64,000 bases of DNA, from NCBI RefSeq assembly GCF_014196425.1, contig NZ_JACIDR010000001.1:992001-1056000 (forward strand), read 5' to 3'. The position numbers were made by a program, and so were the translations under genes. Below the pieces are notes generated by a model. The model searched no databases. It was not told the origin of the DNA and was given only the letters and a program-made list of their open reading frames with translations. Below are positions 26,267 through 35,894 of the stretch, piece by piece. The DNA comes from Hansschlegelia beijingensis (GTDB lineage: Bacteria; Pseudomonadota; Alphaproteobacteria; Rhizobiales; Methylopilaceae). How positions within the stretch are numbered: the stretch's first letter is position 1; each line of letters begins with the position of its first letter.

Positions 26267-28582
26267 ATGGCCAGCCAGATGTCGGACGATCTACGCACCG
26301 GAGCGCTCGTCTATCACCGCGGCTCCAGCGTCACCGGAGCGCGGCCGGGCAAGCTCGAGATCAAGGCGACGAAGCCGCTCGGCAACCAGCGCGACCTGGC
26401 GCTCGCCTACTCGCCCGGCGTGGCCGCGGCCTGCGACGCCATCGCGGAGGATCCCGATCAGGCGGCGGATCTGACGGTCCGCCAGAACCTCGTCGCCGTG
26501 CTGACCAACGGCACGGCGGTTCTCGGCCTCGGCAATATCGGTCCGCTCGCCGGAAAGCCGGTGATGGAGGGCAAGGCCGTCCTCTTCAAGAAGTTCGCCG
26601 GGATCGACGTCTTCGACATCGAGGTGGCGGAGACCAACGCGCAGCGGCTGATCGAGGTGATCTGCGCGCTCGAGCCCACCTTCGGCGGCATCAATCTCGA
26701 GGACATCAAGGCCCCCGAGTGCTTCGAGGTGGAAGAGGGTTGCCGCGAGCGCATGGGCATTCCGGTCTTCCACGACGACCAGCACGGCACCGCGATCATC
26801 GTGGCGGCGGCGATCACCAACGGGCTCGAGCTGGCCCGGAAGCGGCTCGCCGACGTCAAGATCGTGACCTCCGGCGCCGGCGCGGCCGCGATCGCATGCC
26901 TCAACCTGCTCGTCACGCTCGGCGCGAAGCGCGAGAACATCTGGGTCACCGACATCGAGGGCGTCGTCTACGAGGGCCGCGAGGCGCTCATGGACCGCTG
27001 GAAGGCGGTCTACGCCCAGCCGACGGACAAACGGACGCTCGGCGACGTGATCGACGGCGCGGACGTGTTCCTCGGGCTGTCCGCCGGCGGCGTGCTGAAG
27101 CCCGACATGGTCAAGCGGATGGCTGAGCGGCCGATGATCATGGCGCTCGCCAATCCGACGCCGGAGATCATGCCCGACGAGGCGCGGCAGGCGAGCCCGG
27201 GGGCGATGATCTGCACCGGCCGCTCGGACTTCCCCAATCAGGTCAACAACGTCCTCTGCTTCCCCTACATCTTCCGGGGCGCGCTCGACGTCGCGGCGAC
27301 GACGATCAACGAGGCCATGAAGGCCGCAGCGGTGCGCGCGATCGCGGCGCTGGCGCGCGAGCCGTCCTCGGACGTGGTGTCTCAGGCCTATGGCGGCGTG
27401 ACCCGGCTGTTCGGCCCGGATTCGCTGATCCCGAGCCCGTTCGACCCGCGCCTCATTCTGCGCATCGCGCCGGCCGTCGCGCGCGCGGCGATGGAGACGG
27501 GCGTCGCCCGCCGGCCGATCGCGGATTTCCGGGCCTATGAGGAGCAGCTCAACCGGTTCGTGTTCCGCTCGGGCTTCATCATGAAGCCCATTTTCGCCGC
27601 CGCGAGGGCCGCGCCGAAGCGGGTGATCTACGCCGACGGCGAGGACGAGCGGGCGCTGCGGGCCGCCCAGGTGGCGATCGAGGAGGGGATCGCGACGCCG
27701 ATCCTGATCGGCAGGCCTCATGTCATGGAGGTTCGGGCCCGGCGGTTCGGGCTGACCTTCAAGCCGGGCGACGACGTCGAGACCATCAATCCCGAGGACG
27801 ACCGCCGCTACCGCGAGTACGTCGCGCTCTATCAGGAGCGCGCCGGCCGCCGGGGCGCGACCCTCGACCGCGCCCGCACCGTGGTGCGCACCAACGCCAC
27901 CGTGATCGCAGCCCTCGCCGTGCAGCGCGGCGACGCCGACGCGATGATCTGCGGCATGGAAGGCCGGTTCCGCGACCATCTCGACGCGATCGACCATGTC
28001 ATCGGGCGCGCGGAGGAGGCCTGCGACTACTCCGCGCTGTCGCTGCTGATCAGCGGGCGCGGCGCGTATTTCCTCGCCGACACTTATGTGACGCCCGATC
28101 CGGACGCGGAGAGCATCGCTGACTGCGCGATGCTCTGCGCCAAGAGCGTGGCCCGGTTCGGCCTGACGCCGAAGGTCGCGCTGCTTTCACACTCCAGCTT
28201 CGGCTCGGACGACACGCCCGGCGCGATCAAGATGCGCGAGGCGCTCCGCCTGATCCGGTCCCGGGCGCCTGATCTCGAGGTCGACGGCGAGATGGCGGGC
28301 GACGTCGCGCTCGAGCCCGCGCTGCGCGAGCGGCTGCTGCCGAGCTCGACGCTCACGGGCGAGGCGAACCTCCTGATCTTCCCCAATCTCGACGCTGCGA
28401 ACATCGCGAGCCAGCTCATCAAGGGGATCGCCGACGCGCTTCCGGTCGGCCCGATCCTGATCGGGCCCGCGAAGCCCGCTCATGTCCTGACGCCCTCGGT
28501 GACCGCCCGCGGGGTCGTCAACATGACGGCGCTCGCGGTGGTGGAGGCGCAGGTCGTCGCCGGAACCCAGTCCGCGGGCTGA
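26267..28582 (+). CDS. maeB: NADP-dependent malic enzyme fused to a phosphotransacetylase-like domain
   Basis: The enzyme oxidatively decarboxylates malate to pyruvate with NADP+. The 771-residue protein has the malic enzyme N-terminal domain ([13 protein letters not shown]; the metal/substrate block [14 protein letters not shown]), an NAD(P)-binding domain ([17 protein letters not shown]), and a C-terminal phosphotransacetylase-like region from about 430. In bacterial MaeB proteins that last region is regulatory, usually responding to acetyl-CoA, and is not thought to be catalytic. The start at 26267 is decided by GGAGG at 6–7 bases upstream. Length matches the bacterial 750–770 form. The enzyme supplies NADPH and pyruvate from the TCA cycle. 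Confidence 0.96.
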   Translation: MASQMSDDLRTGALVYHRGSSVTGARPGKLEIKATKPLGNQRDLALAYSPGVAAACDAIAEDPDQAADLTVRQNLVAVLTNGTAVLGLGNIGPLAGKPVMEGKAVLFKKFAGIDVFDIEVAETNAQRLIEVICALEPTFGGINLEDIKAPECFEVEEGCRERMGIPVFHDDQHGTAIIVAAAITNGLELARKRLADVKIVTSGAGAAAIACLNLLVTLGAKRENIWVTDIEGVVYEGREALMDRWKAVYAQPTDKRTLGDVIDGADVFLGLSAGGVLKPDMVKRMAERPMIMALANPTPEIMPDEARQASPGAMICTGRSDFPNQVNNVLCFPYIFRGALDVAATTINEAMKAAAVRAIAALAREPSSDVVSQAYGGVTRLFGPDSLIPSPFDPRLILRIAPAVARAAMETGVARRPIADFRAYEEQLNRFVFRSGFIMKPIFAAARAAPKRVIYADGEDERALRAAQVAIEEGIATPILIGRPHVMEVRARRFGLTFKPGDDVETINPEDDRRYREYVALYQERAGRRGATLDRARTVVRTNATVIAALAVQRGDADAMICGMEGRFRDHLDAIDHVIGRAEEACDYSALSLLISGRGAYFLADTYVTPDPDAESIADCAMLCAKSVARFGLTPKVALLSHSSFGSDDTPGAIKMREALRLIRSRAPDLEVDGEMAGDVALEPALRERLLPSSTLTGEANLLIFPNLDAANIASQLIKGIADALPVGPILIGPAKPAHVLTPSVTARGVVNMTALAVVEAQVVAGTQSAG

Positions 28583-28666
28583 TTTAGCGGCGCATTAAGC
28601 TCCCTGTGGCACGGTCCCGCGCATCTCGGAGTGCGCGGCCGCCGCAGGACGAGCGGAGGCGCGCGC

Positions 28667-30280
28667 TTGATACGGGACGGCGGACACTCGTGGAGGAAGG
28701 CGCTGCTCGGCGGCCTTGCGGTCGCGCTGGCGCCCGTTCTGGGCCTGAACGTGCTGCTGGCCGTCAATTTCGTGACGGCCTCGCAGCGCGACGCCGACGG
28801 GGTCGCGGCGGAGGCGCTGGGCTTCGTCGAAGAGCGCCTCGATAACGCGTCCGCCGCCGTCATCGCGCTCGCCCTGAAGGGCGTGTCCGACTGTGAGCCG
28901 GCGGAGGCGACCGCCGTCCAGGCGGCCTGGCGCCGGGCGCCGCAGATCTCCGAGATCGCGGTCGTCGACGCCGCGGGCGCCGCGACCTGCTCGGCGCTGG
29001 GGACCCCGCGGGTGGTGAGGCGGGCTTCCGCCGAACACGAGGCGATCAGCCCGGAACTCGCCCTGTCGACCGTCACGGCCGGCGAGAACGGCGCCCAGCG
29101 GTTCATCCGACTGCAATGGCGCTACCCCGCCGGCGACGGGCTGCGCGCGCTGGTGCCGGGCGATCAGCTGTTCCCGAAGTTCCTGCGCGCCCGGGGCAGC
29201 GCGGCCTTCGCCGTGCAGGTCGTGATGCTTGACGGCCCTGTGGTCGCCCGCCGCTTGCTCGACCCGGCGCTGGCGGAGCCGCAGCCCTCGATCATCCCGT
29301 CCGTCCACGCGGCGTCCGCGTCGAGCCGCTATCCCATCCGGGTGGACGTCGACATGCCCGGCGGCGCGATCTCGCAGGCCAACAAGAGCCTGTTCGTCTA
29401 CGCCAACCTCTCCGGCCTGCTGTTCGCGGCGCTGACGGTGGCCGGCGCCGTGCTGCTCAGCCGGCGCTCCGGCGGCCCGGTGCGCGAGATCCATGACGGG
29501 ATCCGGAGAGGGGAGTTCATTCCCTACTACCAGCCGGTGATCGACATCGTGACCGGGAGGCTGACCGGGTGCGAAGTGCTGGTCCGGTGGCGCAAGCGCG
29601 ACGGCAGCATCGTTCCGCCGGGGCGCTTCATCTCGCTTGCGGAAGCGAGCGGCGAGATCTTCCCGATGACGCTCGCTTTGATGGAGGCCGCCCGCGACGA
29701 CCTCGCCGCGTTCTACTGCGACCGGCCGCATCTCAAGCTCGGCTTCAATCTGTTCGCAGGCCATTTCGACGACGTGACGATCGCGGACGAGGTCGAGGCG
29801 ATCTTCTCCGGCTCGTCGATCCGCATGGGGCAGCTGATGTTCGAGGTGACCGAACGGCAGCCGCTCCACGACATCAGGCGCGCCAGGCAGGTGATCGCGC
29901 GCCTGCAGGACCTCGGCGCCCGGGTGGCGCTCGACGACGTCGGCACGGGCCATGGCGGCCTGTCCTATCTTCTGAAGCTCGGCGTGGACGTGATGAAGAT
30001 GGACAAGATGTTCGTCGACGCGATCGGCACCGATCGGTACTCGGTCGCCATTGTCGACAGCCTCGTGAAGCTCGCCGAGGACATGAATCTTGACCTGATC
30101 GCCGAAGGCGTCGAGACCATCGAACAGGTCGAGTATCTCCGCGCGAAGGGCGTTCGGCTCGCGCAGGGTTACGTTTTCGCGCCGCCGCTGCCGGCGTCGT
30201 CGTTCCTTGCGCTCGTGGAGGCGATGGCGCCCCTGGCGCGCGAGGTCGAGGACGCCCCAAAACGGCTCGCGTCGGCCTGA
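28667..30280 (+). CDS. EAL-domain c-di-GMP phosphodiesterase with CSS-like periplasmic sensor
   Basis: The 537-residue protein has a membrane helix (about 12–36), a periplasmic domain with two cysteines (Cys76 and Cys108 in TCSALG, recalling the CSS motif), a second helix (about 244–265) and a cytoplasmic EAL domain. The phosphodiesterase residues are present: EVLVRW for EALLRW, GFNLF, FEVTERQ, ALDDVGTGHGG, MKMDKMFVD, LIAEGVETIEQ, and AQGYVFAPPLP. The domain should therefore hydrolyse c-di-GMP to pGpG. In CSS-type PDEs the periplasmic disulfide controls activity, so a redox input is plausible here. TTG at 28667 is chosen because GGAGG lies 7 bases upstream. An in-frame GTG (28631) lacks such a site. 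Confidence 0.88.
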   Translation: MIRDGGHSWRKALLGGLAVALAPVLGLNVLLAVNFVTASQRDADGVAAEALGFVEERLDNASAAVIALALKGVSDCEPAEATAVQAAWRRAPQISEIAVVDAAGAATCSALGTPRVVRRASAEHEAISPELALSTVTAGENGAQRFIRLQWRYPAGDGLRALVPGDQLFPKFLRARGSAAFAVQVVMLDGPVVARRLLDPALAEPQPSIIPSVHAASASSRYPIRVDVDMPGGAISQANKSLFVYANLSGLLFAALTVAGAVLLSRRSGGPVREIHDGIRRGEFIPYYQPVIDIVTGRLTGCEVLVRWRKRDGSIVPPGRFISLAEASGEIFPMTLALMEAARDDLAAFYCDRPHLKLGFNLFAGHFDDVTIADEVEAIFSGSSIRMGQLMFEVTERQPLHDIRRARQVIARLQDLGARVALDDVGTGHGGLSYLLKLGVDVMKMDKMFVDAIGTDRYSVAIVDSLVKLAEDMNLDLIAEGVETIEQVEYLRAKGVRLAQGYVFAPPLPASSFLALVEAMAPLAREVEDAPKRLASA

Positions 30281-30387
30281 CGACGCCGACCCGTCAGTGG
30301 TCGGTTCACCACTTTCGGCGCCGGCGGCTAGCCGAACGCGCCGGAGCGCCTACAATCCACTGATCCCAATCTGGAGCTCTGACGCCA

Positions 30388-30672
30388 ATGAAAAAACTCG
30401 GCTCAATCGTCGCCATCTCCGCTGTCGCGCTCGGTCTGGCCGCCTGCGGCGAGACGCGTAACGAGCGCACGCTTAGCGGCGCGCTGATCGGCACGGGCGT
30501 CGGCGCGGCTGCTGGTGGTCTGATCGCGGGCAACGCCACCGGCGCGGTGGTGGGCGGCGCTCTGGGCGCCGCCGGCGGCGCGGTGGTCGGCTCGCAGACG
30601 CGCGGCGACCGTTCCCGCTGCTACGCGACCAACCGCTACGGCGAGCGCTATCGGGTCCCCTGCCGCTACTGA
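30388..30672 (+). CDS. Glycine-zipper outer-membrane lipoprotein (OmpA/SlyB-like 2TM type)
   Basis: The 94-residue product begins with a signal peptide ending in a lipobox LAAC (Cys20), so it should be a lipoprotein. Residues 32–68 are a glycine zipper (GALIGTGVGAAAGGLIAG, then GAVVGGALGAAGGAVVG), the pattern of the Gly-zipper 2TM family, whose members such as SlyB or RcsF-neighbouring lipoproteins support outer-membrane integrity. The short C-terminal tail has two cysteines (RCYATNRYG, VPCRY) that could form a disulfide. It is a single-gene unit with a strong terminator right behind. Function beyond envelope structure is not known. Confidence 0.85.
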   Translation: MKKLGSIVAISAVALGLAACGETRNERTLSGALIGTGVGAAAGGLIAGNATGAVVGGALGAAGGAVVGSQTRGDRSRCYATNRYGERYRVPCRY

Positions 30673-30702
30673 GCGGCGCCGAAGCTTTCGTCGACAAGAA
30701 GG

Positions 30703-30730
30703 GGGCGCCCTCTCCGAGGGCGCCCTTTTT
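30703..30730 (+). terminator. Rho-independent terminator after the lipoprotein gene
   Basis: A perfect 9-bp stem (30703–30711 with 30717–30725, 5-nt loop) is followed by five T residues on the plus strand, a textbook intrinsic terminator. It touches the trpE stop on the other strand. On that strand the hairpin is followed by CTTCTT, so it may serve both converging genes. Confidence 0.9.
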
Positions 30731-32243
30731 ATTGGCCGCGGCTCACGCTGCTGGCGAAGCGGCGCGCCTCGTCGGCGGCGCGGAACAGGGCCTTGGCCTT
30801 GTTGACGCATTCGGCCTGTTCGGCGGCCGGCGAGGAATCCGCCACGATGCCGGCGCCCGCCTGGACGTGGATGCGACCGTCCTTCACGACCGCGGTGCGG
30901 AGCACGATGCAGGTGTCCATCTCGCCATTGGCGCCGAAATACCCGACGCAGCCGGCGTAGACGCCCCGCTTGTCCTTCTCGAGCTCGTCGATGATCTGCA
31001 TCGCGCGGACCTTCGGCGCGCCCGAGACGGTGCCGGCCGGGAAACCCGCGACCAGCGCGTCCAGGGCGTCGTGCGGCCTCGCCAGCCGGCCCTCGACGTT
31101 GGACACGATGTGCATGACCTGGCTGTAGTACTCGAGGAAGAACTGGTCGGTGACGGACACGGTGCCGATCTCCGACACGCGGCCGACGTCGTTTCTTCCG
31201 AGATCGAGCAGCATCAGATGTTCGGCCCGCTCCTTGGGGTCGGCGAGAAGCTCGGACGCCAGCGCCCGGTCGGCGGCCGGCGTCGCGCCGCGGGGACGCG
31301 TCCCCGCGATCGGGCGAATGGTCACCCTGCCGTCGCGCACCCGCACCAGGATCTCGGGGCTCGAGCCGACGATCTGGAAGCCGCCGAAGTCGAGATAGAC
31401 GAGGAACGGCGCGGGGTTCGTCCGTCGCAGCGCGCGGTAGAGCGCGAAAGCCGGGAGGTCGAACGGAGCCTCGAAGCGCTGCGACAGCACGACCTGGAAC
31501 ACGTCGCCGGCGGCGATGTACTCCTTCGCACGCGCCACCATCGCCTCATACTCGGCGGGATCCGTGTTCGAACTGAACGCCGCTCCGTCCGACTCCGTCG
31601 GCCGCGCAGGTTCCTTCGGCACGGGCCTGTCGAGGCCTTCGACAATCTCGGCCAGCCGGTCCGCGGCTCGGGCGTGCGCGACTTCAGCCGAAACACCCGG
31701 CGTCGGCCGGACGGGCGTGACGACCGTGATCTCGTCCTTCACGGAGTCGAACACGACCATCACGGTGGGGCGCATGAGGACCGCGTCAGGCGTTCCGAGC
31801 CGGTCCGGATTGGGAGGGCCGATGTCCTCCATCTCCCGAACCATGTCGTAGCCGAGATAACCGAACACCCCCGCCGTCATCGGCGGCAGATTATCCGGCA
31901 GGTCGATGCGGGACTCGGCGAGCAGCAGCCTCAGGGATTCCAGCGGATGCTCGGGACAGGGCTCGAAGGTCTCCCGGTCCTGCAGCGCCTGGCGGTTGAT
32001 CTCCGCCCGTCCGCCGCAGGAGCGCCACAGCACGTCGGGCCTCAGCCCGATCATCGAGTAGCGGCCCCGGGTCGCGCCGCCCTCGACGGATTCCAGCAGG
32101 AACGCGTTCGGTCGTCCCTCCGCCAGCTTGAGATAGGCGGACACCGGCGTCTCGAGGTCGCCGACCAGCGTCGTGGCGACGACCTGAGGCTCGCCGGCGG
32201 CGTATCCGGGCGAGAACGCCGCGACGTCGGGGAAAACGATCAT
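30729..32243 (-). CDS. trpE: Anthranilate synthase component I
   Basis: TrpE forms anthranilate from chorismate, using ammonia supplied by TrpG; this is the first committed step to tryptophan. The 504-residue protein has the N-terminal regulatory domain with LLESVEGGATRGRYSMIGL (the LLES-type tryptophan feedback site). The chorismate-binding core carries RFEAPFDLPAFALYRALRR, GSSPEILVRV, IAGTRPRG, FPAGTVSGAPKVRAM and the QAGAGIVADS end. It is a separate TrpE, not the TrpE(G) fusion found in some rhizobia; trpG and trpD are not in the window. It starts 17 bp behind the PpiD-like gene, leaving no room for a trp leader/attenuator, so transcription probably comes through the foldase gene. Confidence 0.97.
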   Translation of the reverse strand: MIVFPDVAAFSPGYAAGEPQVVATTLVGDLETPVSAYLKLAEGRPNAFLLESVEGGATRGRYSMIGLRPDVLWRSCGGRAEINRQALQDRETFEPCPEHPLESLRLLLAESRIDLPDNLPPMTAGVFGYLGYDMVREMEDIGPPNPDRLGTPDAVLMRPTVMVVFDSVKDEITVVTPVRPTPGVSAEVAHARAADRLAEIVEGLDRPVPKEPARPTESDGAAFSSNTDPAEYEAMVARAKEYIAAGDVFQVVLSQRFEAPFDLPAFALYRALRRTNPAPFLVYLDFGGFQIVGSSPEILVRVRDGRVTIRPIAGTRPRGATPAADRALASELLADPKERAEHLMLLDLGRNDVGRVSEIGTVSVTDQFFLEYYSQVMHIVSNVEGRLARPHDALDALVAGFPAGTVSGAPKVRAMQIIDELEKDKRGVYAGCVGYFGANGEMDTCIVLRTAVVKDGRIHVQAGAGIVADSSPAAEQAECVNKAKALFRAADEARRFASSVSRGQ

Positions 32244-32260
32244 GAGCCTCGTCCCGGCGG

Positions 32261-34144
32261 TCAGCTGGCCCCGCCGACGACCTCGGCGATCGCGCCCGGG
32301 TCGAAGCGCGTGCCGAGATCCTCGCGAAGTTTCTGCACGAAGGCCGAGACGATGTCGGACCCCATTCCGGAGGCGAGCCTGTCGAGCTGGCCGCTGTCAT
32401 CGGGGGCCGCCGGATCGAAGGGCCGGATGTTCTCGGCGGTCACCTTGAACAGCAGCCGCGATCCGGTTTCGTCCGCGGCCGTCGCGCCGAAGCCTTCCAC
32501 GGGGGTCTGGAACACGCTGGTGGCCTGGGCGGCCTTGATCGAGGGCGCGCCGCCGCTGCGGGTGGTCTCCGCCTGCTCGACCTGGAGCTTCTGGGCCGCA
32601 GCCACGTCTTCGAGCGTCTTGCCGCCCTTGAGCTCCGCGAGCAGCTCGTCCGTGCGGCGGTCGAGCCGGCGGCGGGCTTCATCCTCGCGCCAGCGGGTCT
32701 CAGCCTGCGCGCGCGCTTCGTCGAACGAAAGGTCGCGAGCTTCCGTGACGCCGCGCACGTCGAACCAGACATAGGAATCTTCGGCCGAGACGACGTCGGA
32801 TTCCACCTCAGGCTCGAACGCCTTGCCCAAGAGCTCGGACGAGAGCGGCAGATCCGACACGCCGGCGCCGTCCGGCGTCCTGCCGCCGCGGTCGACGGCT
32901 TCGACGACGCGCACGGGCAGGTTCTGGGCCTTGCCGATCTCCTCCAGCGTGGCGCCGCCGAGCCGGGCCTCGTCGATCTTGTCGTGCAAGGCCAGCACGT
33001 CCTTCTTGGCGGAGAGCTCCGCGAGCACGGCGCGGATCTCGTCGCGGACGTCCTCGAAGTTCTTCACACGCTCCTGCTGAATGCCGGTGACGCGAAGAAG
33101 GACCGTGGCGTACTGGCCCTGCACGGGAGCGCTGACCTCGCCTTGCTTCAAGGCGAAAGCCGCGTCCGCGACCTTGCGATCGAACATCTCCGCCTTGGTG
33201 AGATTGCCCAGGAACGCGTCCTCGGGCTTGATCTTGCGCTGGATCATGAGCTGCTCGAACAGCTCGCCGTTCTTGATCTGCTCGTAGGCGGCCTGCGCCT
33301 CCTCGAGGGTCGGGAAGGAGATCTGCTCGATCGAGCGCTTCTCGAGCTCCGAGTACTGGGGCTTGTTCGCGTCGTAATAGGCGCGGATCTCGCTTTCCGG
33401 GATGTCCTTCGACGGCGCGATCGCCTTCGCGTCCAGCGCCAGCAGGGCGAGCTTGCGGTACTCCGGAGCGCCGAAGGCGTTCTTGTGCTCGTCGTAATAG
33501 GCGCGCAGCGCCTCTTCGCTCGGCGCGGGGATGCTGGCCGGATCCTCCGGCTTGAGCTCCAGATAGGTGATCGACCGGCTGTCGGCGTTGAACGCGTGGA
33601 TCGCCTGCCGCAGCGCGACCGGCGTCGTCATGTTCGCCGTCATGGCGTCCGTCAGCTGCTTGCGGGCGGTGAAGCTGCGCTGCAGGCGGATGTAGTCGTT
33701 CTCGGTCAGATTGTTCTGCCGCAGGATCTCCTGGAACGTCACGCGGTCGAAACCGCCGGTCGGGCCGCGGAACATCTCGTCGTCCTGGACCTCGCGGGCG
33801 ACTTCCTCTTCGCTGACCGAGAGCCCGAGCTTGGCGACGCGCGAGTCGATCGCGGCCTCATTGACCATGTTGCCGAGCACCCGCTCGCCGACGCCGGCGA
33901 GCCGGGCCTGTTCGGGCGTGATGACCCGCTTGGCCTGCTGGCTTATGCGCCGGAGCTCGTTCGAGTAGGCGTTCCGGAACTCGTCGACCGAGATCTTGCG
34001 GTCGCCGACGACGGCCGCGTCCCGGCCCCCTCCGCCGACCCGAAAGATGTCGGCCACGCCCCACACCGCGAAGCTCAGCACGAGCACTCCGAGGAAGACC
34101 TTGGCGACCCAGCCGGCGGCGCCTTTACGAAGCGTCTGAAGCAT
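32261..34144 (-). CDS. PpiD-like periplasmic foldase (SurA N-terminal and parvulin domains)
   Basis: The 627-residue protein is anchored by one N-terminal helix (12–32, [19 protein letters not shown]) with the rest in the periplasm, as in PpiD. Residues 35–160 resemble a SurA N-terminal chaperone domain ([17 protein letters not shown]…). A parvulin rotamase-like region runs from about 235 to 350 ([20 protein letters not shown]…; [17 protein letters not shown]). A second chaperone half carries the C-terminal chaperone helices. Some catalytic residues of active parvulins look degenerate, as in PpiD itself, so chaperone activity is more likely than isomerase activity. It should assist folding of proteins leaving the Sec channel. 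The ATG at 34144 is chosen because the anchor begins 10 residues in. Divergent from tpiA and followed by trpE. Confidence 0.88.
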   Translation of the reverse strand: MLQTLRKGAAGWVAKVFLGVLVLSFAVWGVADIFRVGGGGRDAAVVGDRKISVDEFRNAYSNELRRISQQAKRVITPEQARLAGVGERVLGNMVNEAAIDSRVAKLGLSVSEEEVAREVQDDEMFRGPTGGFDRVTFQEILRQNNLTENDYIRLQRSFTARKQLTDAMTANMTTPVALRQAIHAFNADSRSITYLELKPEDPASIPAPSEEALRAYYDEHKNAFGAPEYRKLALLALDAKAIAPSKDIPESEIRAYYDANKPQYSELEKRSIEQISFPTLEEAQAAYEQIKNGELFEQLMIQRKIKPEDAFLGNLTKAEMFDRKVADAAFALKQGEVSAPVQGQYATVLLRVTGIQQERVKNFEDVRDEIRAVLAELSAKKDVLALHDKIDEARLGGATLEEIGKAQNLPVRVVEAVDRGGRTPDGAGVSDLPLSSELLGKAFEPEVESDVVSAEDSYVWFDVRGVTEARDLSFDEARAQAETRWREDEARRRLDRRTDELLAELKGGKTLEDVAAAQKLQVEQAETTRSGGAPSIKAAQATSVFQTPVEGFGATAADETGSRLLFKVTAENIRPFDPAAPDDSGQLDRLASGMGSDIVSAFVQKLREDLGTRFDPGAIAEVVGGAS

Positions 34145-34332
34145 CGCGAATTCACGTCTCGCGTTCGAGGAGGGGGCCGGAGCGAAGGCTCCGCTGGCGG
34201 CGGCGAGAGCTGACACGCCCCGCTGACCGTCGCAAATCGCAAGCGCGGGAGGAATTTGCAAGCGCGACGGCTTCTGCTAGGTCGCGACGGCCCCGCCGCG
34301 ACGGCGCGGCTCCGCTTCCGGAGGCAGTGCAG

Positions 34333-35097
34333 ATGTCGAACGCCGCGCGTAAGCCGCTCATCGCAGGCAATTGGAAGATGAATGGTCTGGGCGCGTCCGC
34401 GCCCGAATTCGTGCGGATCGTCGGCGCGTATCAGGGGTCGCTGAAGAACGTCGTCGACATCATGGTCTTCCCGCCCGCGACGCTGCTGACGAGCTTCGCG
34501 ACCTCCACGCGCGGGGCCGGGGTGATCGTCGGCGCGCAGGATTGCCACCCGGCGCCCTCGGGGGCCCACACCGGCGACATCTCGGCCGAGATGATCGCGG
34601 ACGCCGGCGGCAAGGCGGTGATCGTCGGCCACTCCGAGCGCCGCGCCGAGCACGGCGAGACCGACGCGATCGTCCGGGCGAAGGCGGAAGCCGCGCTGCG
34701 GGCCGGCCTGGTGGCGGTGATCTGCGTGGGCGAGACCGAGGAGGACCGTGACGCCGGCAAGGCGTTCGAGGTCGTCGAGCGGCAGCTCGAAGGCTCGGTC
34801 CCGAACGCCGCGCGCGCCAAGACCGTCGTGGTGGCCTACGAGCCGGTCTGGGCGATCGGCACCGGCGTGACCCCGACCGTGGAGGAGGTCGCCGAAATGC
34901 ACGGACGGATCCGGCGCGCGCTGCAGGCGCGGTTCGGCGCGGAAGGCGAGGGGATGCGCATCCTCTATGGCGGCTCCGTCAAGCCGGACAACGCGGCGGA
35001 GCTGCTGCGGGCCGGGAACGTCGACGGCGCGCTGGTCGGCGGCGCGAGCCTGAAGGCCGACGATTTCCTCGCGATCGCTCAAGCCGCGCGGGGCTGA
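34333..35097 (+). CDS. tpiA: Triosephosphate isomerase
   Basis: TpiA interconverts dihydroxyacetone phosphate and glyceraldehyde-3-phosphate. The 254-residue (beta/alpha)8 barrel has all key residues: Asn13/Lys15 in AGNWKMN, the electrophile His100 in VGHSERR, the base Glu170 in [11 protein letters not shown], and the phosphate loop [11 protein letters not shown] near the end. The ATG at 34333 is chosen, since GGAGG lies 9 bases upstream; the in-frame GTG at 34327 would be too close to it. It is divergent from the PpiD-like gene with about 190 bp between, and secG follows after 122 bp. Confidence 0.98.
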   Translation: MSNAARKPLIAGNWKMNGLGASAPEFVRIVGAYQGSLKNVVDIMVFPPATLLTSFATSTRGAGVIVGAQDCHPAPSGAHTGDISAEMIADAGGKAVIVGHSERRAEHGETDAIVRAKAEAALRAGLVAVICVGETEEDRDAGKAFEVVERQLEGSVPNAARAKTVVVAYEPVWAIGTGVTPTVEEVAEMHGRIRRALQARFGAEGEGMRILYGGSVKPDNAAELLRAGNVDGALVGGASLKADDFLAIAQAARG

Positions 35098-35219
35098 GCC
35101 CCTTCCAGCGTGAATACAGGAGCGGCCCCCCGCCCGGGGCAAGGTGGCGGGCTGCGCCGCAGTGGTGTACAGAGCGCGCCTTGCGATCTCCCACGCAGGC
35201 CCATTCACGATCGAGCGTC

Positions 35220-35780
35220 ATGCAGACCGTCCTTATCGTCATCCATCTCATGATCGTGCTCGCGCTGGTCGTGGTCGTGCTTCTCCAGCGCTCCGAAGGC
35301 GGCGGCCTCGGCATTGGCGGCGGCGGCGGCTTCATGGCCGGGCGCAGCCAGAGCAACCCGATGTCGCGCCTGACCGCCTTCCTGGCGGCGGGCTTCTTCG
35401 CGACGAGCATTTCGCTGACCATCGTCGCCGGCTATGGCGGCGGGTCGGTGTTCGACCGGCTCCAGCCGACCGGCGCCCAGCCCACCCCGGCGACGCTTCC
35501 GGGGTCGCCCAGCGCGCCGCTCGGAAGCGGTCAGGGCGGCATCCTGCCGAGCCTGCAGCCGGCTGGCGGCGGGCAGCAGACCGGCGGCGCAGGAGCGCCT
35601 CCGGCGCCGGCTGGCGAGGCCCCCGGGCCGCAGCAGGCCGCGCCTCAGCCCGCCGCCCCGCAGCCTGCCGCCCCGCAGCCTGCCGCCCCGCAGCCGGCTC
35701 CTGAGCAGGGCGCGCAGCAGCAGCCGACGCCTCCTGCGCCGGCGACCGAGCAGCCGCAGGCGCCGACGCCCCAGCACTGA
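35220..35780 (+). CDS. secG: Protein-export membrane protein SecG with long Pro/Gln-rich tail
   Basis: SecG is the accessory subunit of the SecYEG translocon. The first 75 residues are typical: helix 1 (MQTVLIVIHLMIVLALVVVVL), the loop LLQRSEGGGLGIGGGGGFM, then helix 2 (LTAFLAAGFFATSISLTIVAG). The total of 186 residues is well above the 75–130 of most SecG. The extra length is a low-complexity tail of Pro, Gln, Ala and Gly, including four PQPAA-like units encoded by 15-bp DNA repeats. Such tails occur in alphaproteobacterial SecG and are usually cytoplasmic or periplasmic linkers of unknown role. The ATG at 35220 is the family start. Confidence 0.93.
   Translation: MQTVLIVIHLMIVLALVVVVLLQRSEGGGLGIGGGGGFMAGRSQSNPMSRLTAFLAAGFFATSISLTIVAGYGGGSVFDRLQPTGAQPTPATLPGSPSAPLGSGQGGILPSLQPAGGGQQTGGAGAPPAPAGEAPGPQQAAPQPAAPQPAAPQPAAPQPAPEQGAQQQPTPPAPATEQPQAPTPQH
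35646..35695 (+). repeat. 15-bp tandem repeat inside secG
   Basis: Three and a third copies of a 15-bp unit (CAGCCTGCCGCCCCG; first copy differs at one base) run from 35646 to about 35695 and encode repeated QPAAP units. Copy number could change by slippage without shifting the frame. Confidence 0.85.
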
Positions 35781-35820
35781 GCGGCCAGAAGGCCGCTTGA
35801 ACGTCAGAGCCAGAATCAGA

Positions 35821-35851
35821 AAGGCCCGGATCGCTCCGGGCCTTTCTTTTT
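35821..35851 (+). terminator. Rho-independent terminator after secG
   Basis: A perfect 10-bp stem (35821–35830 with 35835–35844, TCGC loop) is followed by TCTTTTT on the plus strand. It lies about 40 bases past the secG stop and separates it from convergent rne. Confidence 0.92.
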
Positions 35852-35894
35852 GTCTGCGGTCCAGGGGGGAGGGGGCGCGGGACGCGCCCCCCGC

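Noticed and set aside
30281-30387. A small RNA gene between the EAL gene and the lipoprotein gene
   Set aside because: No promoter–terminator pair is visible; the region is too short and its partial inverted repeat is too weak.
35646-35695. CRISPR-like repeat
   Set aside because: The 15-bp units are directly joined with no spacers and lie within secG.
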